From an uncultured Campylobacter sp. (GTDB taxonomy: Bacteria; Campylobacterota; Campylobacteria; Campylobacterales; Campylobacteraceae), in assembly GCF_938017775.1 (NCBI RefSeq), contig NZ_CALIIU010000012.1:1-64000 (forward strand): a stretch of 64,000 bases of DNA, written 5' to 3'. Positions 1-9,500 of the stretch are shown piece by piece. Each line of letters begins with the position of its first letter. The stretch's first letter is position 1. The notes beneath the pieces were generated by a model. That model worked only from the letters and a program-made list of their open reading frames with translations, did not search any database and was not told where the DNA came from. Made by a program: the position numbers and the translations under genes.

Positions 1-983
1 CCTGGGTTCACCATGCCACCGCTATTAGTCCATGCACTTGTAGGTGAAATCGTCATCGCTGGATAGAAACGGCTGCGAGCTGTTTGAATATTATAAAAAC
101 ACTGTGCCAAAGCCATCTCATTAGCATGAACATCAGCACGGTTGCTCAATAACTCTACACCAACACCACCAGCAAAATTAGCTGGCAAACTTTGGTTCTC
201 AAGACTGCCACGTGCAATCGTCTGAGCTGGTTCACCAAGAAGCAAACTAAGTGTATTCTCTGTCTCACGAATCTGACGACGGATATCTGCAGCCTGTGTC
301 TGAACACTGTAAAAAGCAGCCTCAGCACTCTGTACACTCGTTGAACGAGCACGACCAAACTCCATCTGAAGTTTCATCACATCCCAAGTATTCTTGGTCA
401 GACCTAACATGTCATCGACAATCTGCCTTTGACGGTCGAGCATTAAGAGGGTATAATAAAGATTAGCGACACTACTTATAAGCGTTGTCTGTGCATAAAC
501 CTTATAATCTTGTGCCTGCATCATCGTCATCTGAGCAGCCTTCTTTGAAGAACGCAACTTACCAAAGAGGTCTACCTCCCAACTTGCTGCAACAGGAAGA
601 GTATAAGACTGAGTTGATGATGTATGTGTACCGAAATGAGAAATAGTTCCTGTCGGTGCAAAGACTACTGATGGTAAAAAAGACAACTTAGCCGCTTTAA
701 CCTGCTGCTCAGCAATATCAACATTCAAAGCAGCATTGAGCAAGTCAGGATTATTATTAAGTGCTTTCTCAATGAGGGTCTGCAAATGTGGGTCAGTGAA
801 GACACTGCGCCATGGCAGATTACCGAAGTCGTTAGCCCCCTCAAGCGTAGCCTTGTCATCAACAGGGTCGCGCACAATACCGCTCGTCTTCACATTAGGG
901 CGTTCGTAATTGCCATATAGACTCTTACAGCCTGTCAGTGACAGGGCTGCAAGAGCTATGATGATTATATTTAATTTCTTCAT
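1..983 (-). CDS. RND efflux outer-membrane lipoprotein (NodT/TolC family), partial, foreign-looking
   Basis: The frame opens at ATG 983 and runs off the window edge, so about 327 N-terminal residues are visible. The start MKKLNIIIIALAALSLTGCK is a lipoprotein signal peptide with lipobox LTGC. It is followed by the family pattern YERPNV, then NDFGNLPWRSVFTDPHL and later WEVDLFGKLR, LGEPAQTI and SNRADV, all typical of outer-membrane factors that dock with RND pumps. Family knowledge places this subtype (CKSLYGNYERP start) in Bacteroidota such as Prevotella; that assignment is from memory, not a search. The DNA lacks the AAATTT words that saturate the rest of the window, and its codon use looks different. 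It starts 2 bp after the mlaA stop, reusing the AAGGAATAAC leader as ribosome-binding site. Either this is an assembly chimera at a shared ATGAAGAAA-like start, or a recent transfer. Confidence 0.8.
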   Translation of the reverse strand, partial: MKKLNIIIIALAALSLTGCKSLYGNYERPNVKTSGIVRDPVDDKATLEGANDFGNLPWRSVFTDPHLQTLIEKALNNNPDLLNAALNVDIAEQQVKAAKLSFLPSVVFAPTGTISHFGTHTSSTQSYTLPVAASWEVDLFGKLRSSKKAAQMTMMQAQDYKVYAQTTLISSVANLYYTLLMLDRQRQIVDDMLGLTKNTWDVMKLQMEFGRARSTSVQSAEAAFYSVQTQAADIRRQIRETENTLSLLLGEPAQTIARGSLENQSLPANFAGGVGVELLSNRADVHANEMALAQCFYNIQTARSRFYPAMTISPTSAWTNSGGMVNP

Positions 984-985
984 TG

Positions 986-1708
986 TTATTCCTTTATTAG
1001 TTTCTCGCGATTTTGCTCGTAAGCATCGCGTAAAAATGGATACAGATCCACCGCATCTTTGGTCATTTTTTCATAAAATTCCGGATCGCGCGAGTAGTCA
1101 TTAAATATTCTAAATCCGTTGACGGAGTTTCGAACGGTGCCATCTTTAATATAATTTATCGGGTTTGAAAAATAATCTCCGACAAGCCCCGCTGTATCGC
1201 GGAGATTGCTCTGTCCCAAAATCGGCCAGACGATGTGAGGGCCTGCCGGCACGCCCCAGTATCCTAGTGTCTGCCCGAAATCCTCGTCGTGGCGCGGAAT
1301 CCCGTAGTATTTGCCCGCCATATCGTTAAGCCCGCCGAAGCCAACGGTCGAATTGATCAAAAACCGTTTCGTCTCGTCCCAAGAATTTTCAAATTTACCC
1401 TGCAGCAGGTTGTTTACGAGCCTCATCGGATATAAAATATTATAGAAAAAATTTGAAAACGCGCCCTGGATCGGATCGGGCATTACATAGTCGTAACCGC
1501 TGGCTACGGGGGTTAGTATATATGAGTAAAATACGTCGTTGAAGCTCGTCATAACGCGGTTATAGCCGCTAAGCGGATCGAAAACCTCGCGCTTGGCAAA
1601 CTCCTCGTCAAAACCATCCGTATCGCTGCTAGGCGCCGCGTCTTGCTTCTGTGAGCAACCGCAAAGCGCTAAGGCTGCGGCTAGGAATAGAATTTTTATA
1701 AATTTCAA
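986..1708 (-). CDS. mlaA: MlaA (VacJ) phospholipid-transport lipoprotein
   Basis: MlaA is the outer-membrane lipoprotein that removes mislocalised phospholipid from the outer leaflet and passes it to periplasmic MlaC. The 240-residue protein has a lipoprotein signal peptide ending LALCGC (Cys18). It carries the family core: DPLSGYNRVMTSFND near 43-58, STVGFGGLNDMA near 130-141, and DFGQTLGYWGVPAGPHIVWP near 153-172. The start is TTG at 1708, preceded by AAGGAAGG at good spacing. No other start fits the signal peptide. The expected partners (mlaC and others) would lie downstream on the minus strand, but the sequence changes character right at the stop codon, so the rest of the operon is not visible. 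Confidence 0.92.
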   Translation of the reverse strand: MKFIKILFLAAALALCGCSQKQDAAPSSDTDGFDEEFAKREVFDPLSGYNRVMTSFNDVFYSYILTPVASGYDYVMPDPIQGAFSNFFYNILYPMRLVNNLLQGKFENSWDETKRFLINSTVGFGGLNDMAGKYYGIPRHDEDFGQTLGYWGVPAGPHIVWPILGQSNLRDTAGLVGDYFSNPINYIKDGTVRNSVNGFRIFNDYSRDPEFYEKMTKDAVDLYPFLRDAYEQNREKLIKE

Positions 1709-1892
1709 ATTGCAAACCTTCCTTATAAATCAAAGTGGCGATTTTACAAGTTTAAAGAAATTTTGTCAATAAAGGTAAAATTTCATATAGAATTTCCCTC
1801 TTTATATCGCAGAATAAAGCCTGCAGCTTTTTAAGAAATATATCAGAGGATATATTATAAAATCACGTGAAAGTAAATAAGAAAGGATGAAA

Positions 1893-2681
1893 ATGGACGC
1901 AAAATTTGCTTTGGAATTCCTGCTTGGCAACAAAGCATCGCTTTTAGCCAAGCACATTAAGCTGCTTAAGGCCGTAGATGAGACTAAAAGTATTACAAAG
2001 GCCGCAGAGATCGTAGGAGTGTCGTATAAAAACGGCTGGGACGCGCTAAATTTAATCAACAACGCGAGCAAAAAACCCCTCATCGTCCGCACTCAAGGCA
2101 CAAAGAAAAATAGCGGCTCCGAGCTTACCCCTTACGCTCACAAGCTGATTCGCGCTTATGATGCTATCAGCCACGCGGGTGAGACATTTTTGAGTGAAAT
2201 TTTAAAGCTTGACGAGATTACAGAAGAGAGCCTTTTAAGCTTAGAGAAGATCGGTATGAAGCTTTCTGCGCGCAATCAGCTAAGTGTTGAGATTACGGAT
2301 GTTCAAACAGGCGCTGTAAATTCTCAAATCACGGCTAAACTCGCAGGTGGCGAAATTTTATGCGCGACGGTAACCGTAGAGAGCGAAAAAAATTTAGGGC
2401 TAAAGGCGGGCAAGGATGTGCTGTTTTTATTCAAAGCTCCAAGCGTCATCATCGCTAAAGGAGCCTCGGAGAAGCTAAAACTTAGCACGACGAATCAAAT
2501 CAAGGGCACGATTAACGAGGTCAAAATCGGCGCGGTAAACGCAGAGATCTGTCTAGGCACAAGCTCGCACCAAAATATCACCGCGATCATCACGCGAGAA
2601 TCTGCCACCGCGATGGCTCTAGGAGTAGGAGATGAAGTAACGGCGATCATCGAGCCTAGCGAGATCATTATTGGCGCGTAA
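1893..2681 (+). CDS. modE: ModE molybdate-responsive transcriptional regulator
   Basis: ModE binds molybdate and represses molybdate-uptake genes. The N-terminal winged helix-turn-helix includes KSITKAAEIVGVSYKNGWDA near residues 33-52, the LysR-like DNA-reading helix of ModE proteins. Two C-terminal TOBE/Mop molybdate-binding repeats follow: SARNQLSVEITDVQTGAVNS near 124-143 and LSTTNQIKGTINEVKIGAVN near 196-215. An ATG at 1887 is in frame, but AAAGGA at 1882-1887 sits five bases before ATG 1893, so the latter is the better start, giving 262 residues. It lies about 100 bp upstream of modA on the same strand, so autoregulation with the transporter is likely. I see no clear ModE palindrome in the gap. 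Confidence 0.9.
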   Translation: MDAKFALEFLLGNKASLLAKHIKLLKAVDETKSITKAAEIVGVSYKNGWDALNLINNASKKPLIVRTQGTKKNSGSELTPYAHKLIRAYDAISHAGETFLSEILKLDEITEESLLSLEKIGMKLSARNQLSVEITDVQTGAVNSQITAKLAGGEILCATVTVESEKNLGLKAGKDVLFLFKAPSVIIAKGASEKLKLSTTNQIKGTINEVKIGAVNAEICLGTSSHQNITAIITRESATAMALGVGDEVTAIIEPSEIIIGA

Positions 2682-2753
2682 TAGGGTGAAATTGGGCGCA
2701 CAAAATTTTAAAATTTAAGGCGTAAATTTAAAATTTTAGATACAATTCAATTC

Positions 2754-2767
2754 TCGGCGAGAGCCGA
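2754..2767 (+). promoter_or_regulatory. small hairpin in the modA leader
   Basis: TCGGC-GAGA-GCCGA forms a 5-bp stem with a purine tetraloop. It lies between a plausible -10 (TACAAT near 2741) and the modA ribosome-binding site AAAGG near 2772. It may stabilise the leader or affect initiation; the role is inference only. Confidence 0.3.
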
Positions 2768-2782
2768 AATGAAAGGCATAAA

Positions 2783-3550
2783 ATGAAGTTGAAAGCAGTG
2801 CTTTTAGGAATTTTAACCACAGGCGCGCTTAACGCGAGTGAGGTCAGTATCGCAGCCGCTGCGAACACGACGTATGCGTTTGACGAGATCAAAGCGGAAT
2901 TTGCCAAGCTACATCCGCAAACTACGCTAAACGTGAGCTTGGGCGCCAGCGGTGCGCTTAGCACGCAGATCAAAAACGGCGCGCCGTTTGATATTTTTAT
3001 GGCGGCGGATATGAAATTTGCAGACGATCTGCATAAAGAGGGCTTTGCGACGGCGCCTGCCAAAACTTACGCCAAAGGCAAAGTGGCGATGTTTAGCGTG
3101 CGCGGCGTAGATCTTAGCAAGGGGCTTGAAGCTTTAAAAGACCCTAGCGTTAAAACGATTTCGATAGCAAATCCAAAGACCGCTCCTTACGGCACCGCAA
3201 GCGTACAGGCCTTTCAAAAAGCGGGAGTTTACGATGAGATTAAAGGTAAAATCGTAGAAGCAAAATCGATCGGCGAGGCTCTTTCGCAAGCGCTTAAAGC
3301 TTCCGACGTTGGCTTTATCGCGGCAAGCGCAATGTATGCGCCTAAGATGGCAAAGGACGGCTGCAACGATAAGCCTTGCAAAGAGGGCGAAAATTTCGTC
3401 TTAGTCGATACCAAGCTCTACGAGCCGATAGCCCAAGGCATGGTCGTGCTAAACCGCGCTAAAGACAACGCCGAAGTCAAGGCGTTTTATGATTTTATCC
3501 TAAGCGATAAGGGCAGGGCGATCTTTGCTAAATACGGATACGAGTTTTAA
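2783..3550 (+). CDS. modA: ModA molybdate ABC transporter substrate-binding protein
   Basis: This is the periplasmic molybdate/tungstate-binding protein that feeds the ModBC transporter. The 255-residue product has a Sec signal peptide ending near GALNA|SEV. The ligand-site blocks of the family are present: AAANTTYAFDEI near 25-36, GASGALSTQIKNGAPFDIFM near 53-72, and NPKTAPYGTASVQA near 133-146. Length is normal. The stop overlaps the next ATG by one base, which indicates translational coupling to the di-TOBE gene. Confidence 0.95.
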   Translation: MKLKAVLLGILTTGALNASEVSIAAAANTTYAFDEIKAEFAKLHPQTTLNVSLGASGALSTQIKNGAPFDIFMAADMKFADDLHKEGFATAPAKTYAKGKVAMFSVRGVDLSKGLEALKDPSVKTISIANPKTAPYGTASVQAFQKAGVYDEIKGKIVEAKSIGEALSQALKASDVGFIAASAMYAPKMAKDGCNDKPCKEGENFVLVDTKLYEPIAQGMVVLNRAKDNAEVKAFYDFILSDKGRAIFAKYGYEF

Positions 3551-3942
3551 TGATTAGAGCGAGAATCAACGAAATTTTACAAAAAGACGGCATCCATTCT
3601 GTAGGATTTATCGCGGGCGGTATCAAGCTACGTGGCGTATTTCTGCAGCTAAGTAGCGAGCTTAAGGTGGGTAGCGAAGTTTACGTGGGCTTTAAAAGTA
3701 CTGATGTGCTTTTATCTCGCGAAGCCCTAAGTGGTGTATCTAGCGAAAATGAAATTCACGGCAAGATTATGAGCCTAAGCTTAGGTGAAATTCTATGCAC
3801 GCTCAGGTTTGAAGGCAAGATAAGCTTTGATATGCTCATTAGCGCGCATTCTGCGCAGGAGCTTGCTTTACGCGAGGGCGACGAGGTTTTCGCATACATT
3901 AGCGCCACTGCGATATATATAGAAAAATATGATAACGATTGA
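3550..3942 (+). CDS. Stand-alone di-TOBE (Mop-like) molybdate-binding protein
   Basis: The 130-residue soluble protein consists only of two TOBE-type halves: RINEILQKDGIHSVGFIAGG to about residue 60, and NEIHGKIMSLSLGEILCTLR from about 76 to the end. It has no DNA-binding or ATPase part. It probably stores or buffers molybdate in the cytoplasm, like Mop/ModG proteins, or acts as an accessory sensor. From memory C. jejuni has a similar small gene beside modA. ATG 3550 overlaps the modA stop by one base, and its 3' end overlaps modC by 14 bases, so it is embedded in the operon. Binding of molybdate is inferred from the fold. Confidence 0.8.
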   Translation: MIRARINEILQKDGIHSVGFIAGGIKLRGVFLQLSSELKVGSEVYVGFKSTDVLLSREALSGVSSENEIHGKIMSLSLGEILCTLRFEGKISFDMLISAHSAQELALREGDEVFAYISATAIYIEKYDND

Positions 3943-4777
3943 TTGTAAGAAAAAAATCAGTGATGATTTCTCGATTGATGCTCGCTTAGAGATTAACAAA
4001 GGCTCGTTTGTGTGCCTATATGGGCGCAGCGGCAGCGGTAAGACTACACTGCTGCGCATTTTGGCTGGATTTTTGCGCGCAGATAGTGGTAGCATAAAAG
4101 ACGGCGATCGTGTGCTGCAAGAAGGCAATGAATTCTTAAGTGCGGGCAAGCGCAGGATCGGCTTTTTATTTCAAGACTACGCACTTTTTGAGAATATGAG
4201 CGTGACGGGCAATCTACTTTTTGCCAGAAACGATCCGCAAAAAGCCGCAATGCTGCTTGAAATTTTAGAGCTTAGCGAGTTTGCGAAATCCGGCGTCGAG
4301 GGTCTTAGCGGCGGACAGAAGCAGCGCGTAGCACTTGCTCGCGCACTGATGCAAGAGCCTGAAATTTTGCTACTTGACGAGCCGCTTTCGGCGCTTGATT
4401 TTACGATGCGCGAAAAAATCCAAGAGTATCTGCTAAAAATCCACGAGCAGTTTCATCAGACCGTGATTTTGGTAAGCCACGACGTAAGCGAGATCTATAG
4501 GCTTTGCAAGCGAGTTTATGAGATGAAGGACGGCAGGATCGTCCGCACCGGTACGCCGGAGGAAATTTTTCTTAAAACTAGCGGCTCACAGAAGTTTTCT
4601 TTCGCGGGCAAGATTGTCGATTTGCAAGCACGCGACGGGGTCAAAGTAGCCGTCGTAGCGATCGGCAGCCAGCTATGCGAAGTGGTGCTAAGCAATGCAG
4701 AAGCCGAGGGCTTGCAAGTAGGCGACGAGGTCAAAGCGGGCGCCAAAGCCTTTAATATCACTCTGCGTAAAATTTAA
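3929..4777 (+). CDS. modC: ModC molybdate ABC transporter ATP-binding protein
   Basis: This is the ATPase subunit that powers molybdate import through ModB. Walker A GRSGSGKTT (near 32-40), Q-loop FLFQDYALF, signature LSGGQKQR (near 125-132), Walker B ILLLDEP and the H-loop SHD are all present, so it should be active. Residues from about 222 to the end form one TOBE domain, the usual regulatory tail of ModC. It starts inside the di-TOBE gene. ModB would be expected directly next door but lies after a 1-kb spacer. Confidence 0.93.
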   Translation: MITIDCKKKISDDFSIDARLEINKGSFVCLYGRSGSGKTTLLRILAGFLRADSGSIKDGDRVLQEGNEFLSAGKRRIGFLFQDYALFENMSVTGNLLFARNDPQKAAMLLEILELSEFAKSGVEGLSGGQKQRVALARALMQEPEILLLDEPLSALDFTMREKIQEYLLKIHEQFHQTVILVSHDVSEIYRLCKRVYEMKDGRIVRTGTPEEIFLKTSGSQKFSFAGKIVDLQARDGVKVAVVAIGSQLCEVVLSNAEAEGLQVGDEVKAGAKAFNITLRKI

Positions 4778-5824
4778 ACTTGCAGGCAAGCTTGGGCGCG
4801 CATAAGTGAGAAATTTCAACTAGATTAGAGATTTAAATGCAGACTCTTATGGAATTTTGCGCGGAATTTAGACGAGGAATTTTGCAAAATTTTAGCTAGA
4901 TTTGCCCGCAAAATACGGCGAGATTTTAAAATTTCATTCGCATCGCGCTTAGAGTTTTATGAAACACAAAATTTAAACGCAGGCTAGAGCAAAATTACAA
5001 TGCGAGACTAGATAGCGTGCGAAAATTAAGCTTTAAATTTTAGATTTTACGCAGACAGGCGCCGTTAAATTCCTTCTTTGAATTTATTAATTGGCGTGGT
5101 GGGTTTATTTTTAAATTTGGCGGCTTTTAGCTTACTTTTTTGGCAGGAGTTGCGCGAATTCTATCATGCGATCTTGGTAAAAATTTAATGTAAAGCTTCG
5201 CAAAAACTTAAATTTTTAGATTTGGAATTTTGCCTGGATTTTGTGGCTTTGAAATTTTAAAAGCTTTAACGGCTCAAAGCTTGCGTGCTAAACTCGCTTA
5301 ATTTGCAAGCTGTGGCAAGGTTTTATTAACCCGGTTTTTTAGGTTTATGCGAAATTTTAAAATTTTGTTTTGTCGGGCTCAATCTAATTCCGCCAAGTTG
5401 TTCGGAGGGCGTAGTTTAGCCATATTTTTCGTGAAATTTACGCTCAGATAAATCCTGCCCGCTCAAGTTTTAAAGCTAAGCTAAGCTTTTTGAAATTTAG
5501 CTCAGCAAAATTCGTGACCTTAAAAATTTGCCGGCTTGGGTAGAGCTTAAAAGCTCAGCAGGATTTGCGCGCTTGAAGGAATTTATTAGCCAAGCACTTT
5601 TATAAATTCCGCTCGCTTTAGCTTGCGCGAAATTTTTAAAATTTCATTTCGCTAAAGCTCTTGCGCAGCTAGGTCTGCGCAGAAATTTTTAAAATTTCAT
5701 TTTGCAAAGCCTTATGACTATGAGGTTTGCGTAAATTCTATCTAGCTTTGCCTCTAAATTTTAAAGTAGGGCTAGGCTTTTAAGATTTTATAGTTTGGGC
5801 CCAGCGGCTCGGCTCGGAGGATAA
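4778..5824. other. 1.05-kb spacer inside the mod cluster
   Basis: There is no convincing ORF in any frame. The stretch is full of AAATTT words, including AAATTTTAAAATTT at 5352-5365 and two near-copies of GAAATTTTTAAAATTTCATTT (about 5631 and 5682). Between those is a hairpin TGCGCAG-ctaggt-CTGCGCA at 5662-5681. Positions 5179-5202 nearly match 25792-25814 in another spacer. It separates modB from modC, so modB probably has its own promoter here. It looks like degenerate repeat-derived DNA rather than a decayed gene. Confidence 0.6.
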
Positions 5825-6514
5825 ATGTTTGAAGTTCTAAAGGGGCTCGATTACACGCCGTTTCTCGTCTCATTAAAACTTGCGAGCTTAACGACATTTG
5901 CGTTGTTTATCATCTGCGTGCCGCTCGCGTTTTTTATGGCGAGAAAAAATTTCCGAGGCAAAAGCGTGATCGAATCGATCATCTCGCTTCCGCTCGTGCT
6001 TCCGCCTTCGGTGCTAGGCTTTTACCTGCTCGTTTTTCTATCGCCGTATTCGGTGCTAGGGGAGTTTTTTGACAAACACTTCGGGCTTCGGCTCGTATTT
6101 AATTTCAGCGGGCTCGTGATCGCGAGCTGTATCTACTCGCTGCCGTTTATGTTTTCGCCGCTGGTTTCGGGCTTTCGCTCGCTTCCGCGCTCGCTTTTTT
6201 GGGCGTGCGACTCGCTCGGCAAGGGCTATTTTTCCAAGCTTTTTCGAGTCGCGTTGCCCGCGATACGCCACTCCCTGCTTAGCGCCTTGGTGATCTGCTT
6301 TGCGCATACGATGGGCGAGTTTGGCGTCGTGCTGATGATCGGCGGCAGCGTGAGCGAGCAGACTAAGGTTGCCTCCATCGCAATCTACGAAGCAACCGAA
6401 ACGCTCGATTTTGCGCAGGCTCACGCATATTCGGCGCTGATGCTGCTCTTTAGCTTCGCCGTGCTTTTGATTATGCATTTTTTGGGCGCAAAGGGCGCGA
6501 AAATACAAGCTTAA
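5825..6514 (+). CDS. modB: ModB molybdate ABC transporter permease
   Basis: This is the inner-membrane channel subunit for molybdate. The 229-residue protein has about five or six hydrophobic helices. It also has the EAA-type cytoplasmic loop around CDSLGKGYFSKLFRVALPAI (near 126-145), which docks with ModC, and the family block HTMGEFGVVLMIGG near 160-173. A good GGAGG lies just before ATG 5825. It sits after, and far from, modC, unlike the usual A-B-C order, but is on the same strand and no second permease is seen. Confidence 0.93.
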   Translation: MFEVLKGLDYTPFLVSLKLASLTTFALFIICVPLAFFMARKNFRGKSVIESIISLPLVLPPSVLGFYLLVFLSPYSVLGEFFDKHFGLRLVFNFSGLVIASCIYSLPFMFSPLVSGFRSLPRSLFWACDSLGKGYFSKLFRVALPAIRHSLLSALVICFAHTMGEFGVVLMIGGSVSEQTKVASIAIYEATETLDFAQAHAYSALMLLFSFAVLLIMHFLGAKGAKIQA

Positions 6515-6565
6515 ATCGGCTTTAAAACGAAATTTGCTAAAATCCCGCAAAATTTGGAATTTGGC

Positions 6566-9500
6566 ATGAAAAACAAAAAAGACTTCGTTACCGAAAGATT
6601 TAACGCCGCCTTGATTCTAGGCGCTGCGCTGCTTACGCTTGTAGTAGTTTGCGAGATTAGCTTTTTGCGCACTAGGATCGCTACGCAGCTTGATTTGCGG
6701 ACGCGCACGGCGATTACTTTACTTAAAAATACCGACGAGTCGCTTTTTAGCGAGCTTGAAATTTTAAAAGAAACTATCCTTTCTTTAGACGCAAGGCACG
6801 AAGCTATGCAAAGCAAGCTTTATGCGGATTTGATCCGTAATGTCGTAAAATCTTCTCATAGATTTGACGCTATTTTTTATCTACGCGCCCGCGGTGCGGA
6901 GCAGGAGAGCTTGGCGCATTTTTCATCGGATGCGCGTATTTCGGATCTTGGCGAGATACGGCTTGCGGATATCGCAAGCGAGCTAAAAAAGGATGAATGG
7001 GTATCGCGCTATATGATGATGGATGGGGCGTGGCGGTATTTTTTAATCAAGCGCGTAAACGCTGATTCATATCTGCTAGGTTTTGCCAACACCGCTAGGC
7101 CGATTGCCAGGCTCTCTTCGCTGGGAGATATTTTGGTCTTTAACGCCGAAGGTAAATTTTTTAACGCTCCTGGCAGCGTAACCGATATATTAGGGCAGGA
7201 TTTTGATTTTTCGCGCCTAGGCGAAGTGGTAAGCTTTGAAGACGAATCTGGGCTAAGCTTTGCATATCTTGCAAAATTTGGAGATAATTTCGTAATGGCT
7301 CGCGAACGAGCCGGCTATTTTTTAGGCGCGGACGATTTTATCGTCGTAGCGCTAGCAGCGGCTATTTTAGCTTATTTAATCCTTCTAATTTCAAATTTTA
7401 CGTTTTTAAAAAAGCGCGTTTTTATCCCGCTAGCGGCAGTTCAAAACGCTCTGCGCCAAGGGGATTATCACTCCAAAATTCGCGATATAGAAGCGCTAAA
7501 TCCGCTAAGCTCCGTCTTAGAAATTTCTAAATCCATAGATGAGGTTTTGAAGTCTAATTTGCGCCACGGCGATTTTAGCCTCAGCTTTAAAGATGCGCTA
7601 AAATACAGCTCCCTTTCAGTGCTTAGCATCGATAACGTCGCAGGCACGATCGAAAGCGCTAGCAACGGCGCACGCGAGCTTTACGGCGATGACGTCGTGG
7701 GGCGGAATATCTTCGCGCTGCAAGCAGGCTCGTTTTACGATCACGCCTATCAAACCCAGCGCGCAAACTACGTCAAAGAAAACTATGTCGTAACCCGCCA
7801 AGAGACCAAAAATGGCGTCAAAGACCTTTATGTTAAAAAATCTTATATTCGCGACGGAAGTAAAATTTCAACCCTTTTTGTGGTACTGGATGCGTCAAAA
7901 TATCGCAGATTTTACGATGAAACTAAGCAAAAATATGAGTATTTAAATCACGCGCCTATCGTTACGCTCGTGTTTGACTACACTTCGGGCAAGATCGTAG
8001 ATGCTAGTAAAAATATAAAAGAGCTTTGGGGCTACGAAGCGGCGCAGTTTTTAAGCGGCGAGATAAGGCTATGGGATTTGCTGGATGAAAAGGACGCGAA
8101 TGAGGCTAAAAATGAAATTTTAAACCGCTTAGCCGATATGCCTTCAGAAGAGCTAAGCTTTTCTCAAAGCTATAAAATTCGCCACAACGACAATATCCGC
8201 TATAGCTACGAAGTGAGCATCTATGTCAAAAAGTCCGCCGCCAGGGCTGCGTTTTATTTTCAAAATATTGATGACGATGTTAAGGCGATCCGCGGCTTGC
8301 AGGAGGATTTGGACTTTTACCGCACCGTAATCGAGACTAGGAATTTTTGCACTTGCTTAATCGATCTTGACGCGCAGACGCTGTCGTTTGATAAAAATTA
8401 CTTTAAAATTTTAAAATATCGCGGCAAAAGGCTAAATACTGCGATGAGCTTTGGGGAGTTTAGTTATGAAATTTACTTCGCGGATTTAGAGAATTTTAAT
8501 AAAATGATCCGCGAATGCACCGCCGGGCTTAGGAGCGATTTTAGCTGCGAATTCCGTCTGCGAAATGCCGCTAATGCCTATACTTGGATTAGTATGCAAG
8601 GCTACGTCACCGAAAAGCAGGGCTCTCGCTCTCGCCTTGTAAAAACTACGCTCGAAGATATCAGCTCGCGAAAGCAGACGGAGCTGGAGTTAAATTTAAA
8701 CGCTAACGTATTTTCGCGCTCGCTAGAGGCGATCTTAATTACAGACGAGAACGGTCGCGTGCTGCGCGCTAATAACGCTTTTTATGAAATCACCGGCTAT
8801 AGCGAAAGCCAAACCATCGGCAAAATTCCAAATTTCTTCGCTCCTACCGAGGGCGGGGCAGACGTGATGGAGAGGATTAGAAAAAATCTCGTTGGCAAAC
8901 AGACCTCCTATAAAGATGAAATTTACGGGCTTAAAAAGGACGGCGGCACCTTTCCTGCGCTATTTACGGCGATTGCGATCAAAGATGATTTCTCGCTCGT
9001 TTCAAACTATATCTTGATGTTTACCGAAATTTCGCAGATTAAGCAAAAGGAGAGCGAGCTAGCCAAGATCGCCCATCACGACGCGCTTACCGGGCTTCCA
9101 AATAGAGTGTATTTTATGAAGGCTGCGCAGAGATTTACCGCAAACTCGGGCGAAAATTCCAAGCTTATGGCGGTGCTTTTCATCGATTTTGACGGCTTTA
9201 AGGCGATCAACGACACCTACGGGCATGAGGTCGGCGATATGTTTTTGCAAGCGATCTCAAAGGCGATGAGCGGGCTGCTGCGCAAGGGCGATATCTTAGC
9301 GCGCCTCGGCGGCGATGAGTTTGGCGCTATCATCGGCGATCTGCAAAGCAAGGATGCCGCGCATGTGCTATTAGATCGTCTGCTTGGAATTTCAAAGATG
9401 AAATTTAACCTCAAAGGCAACGAAATTAGTGCAAGCATCAGCGTTGGCGCAGCGTTTTACGACGGCAGCGAAAAGATCGATTTTCCAGGACTTTTATCGC

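Noticed and set aside
4778..5824. Decayed gene between modC and modB
   Set aside because: No frame shows protein-like stretches across stops; the content is repeat words shared with other spacers.
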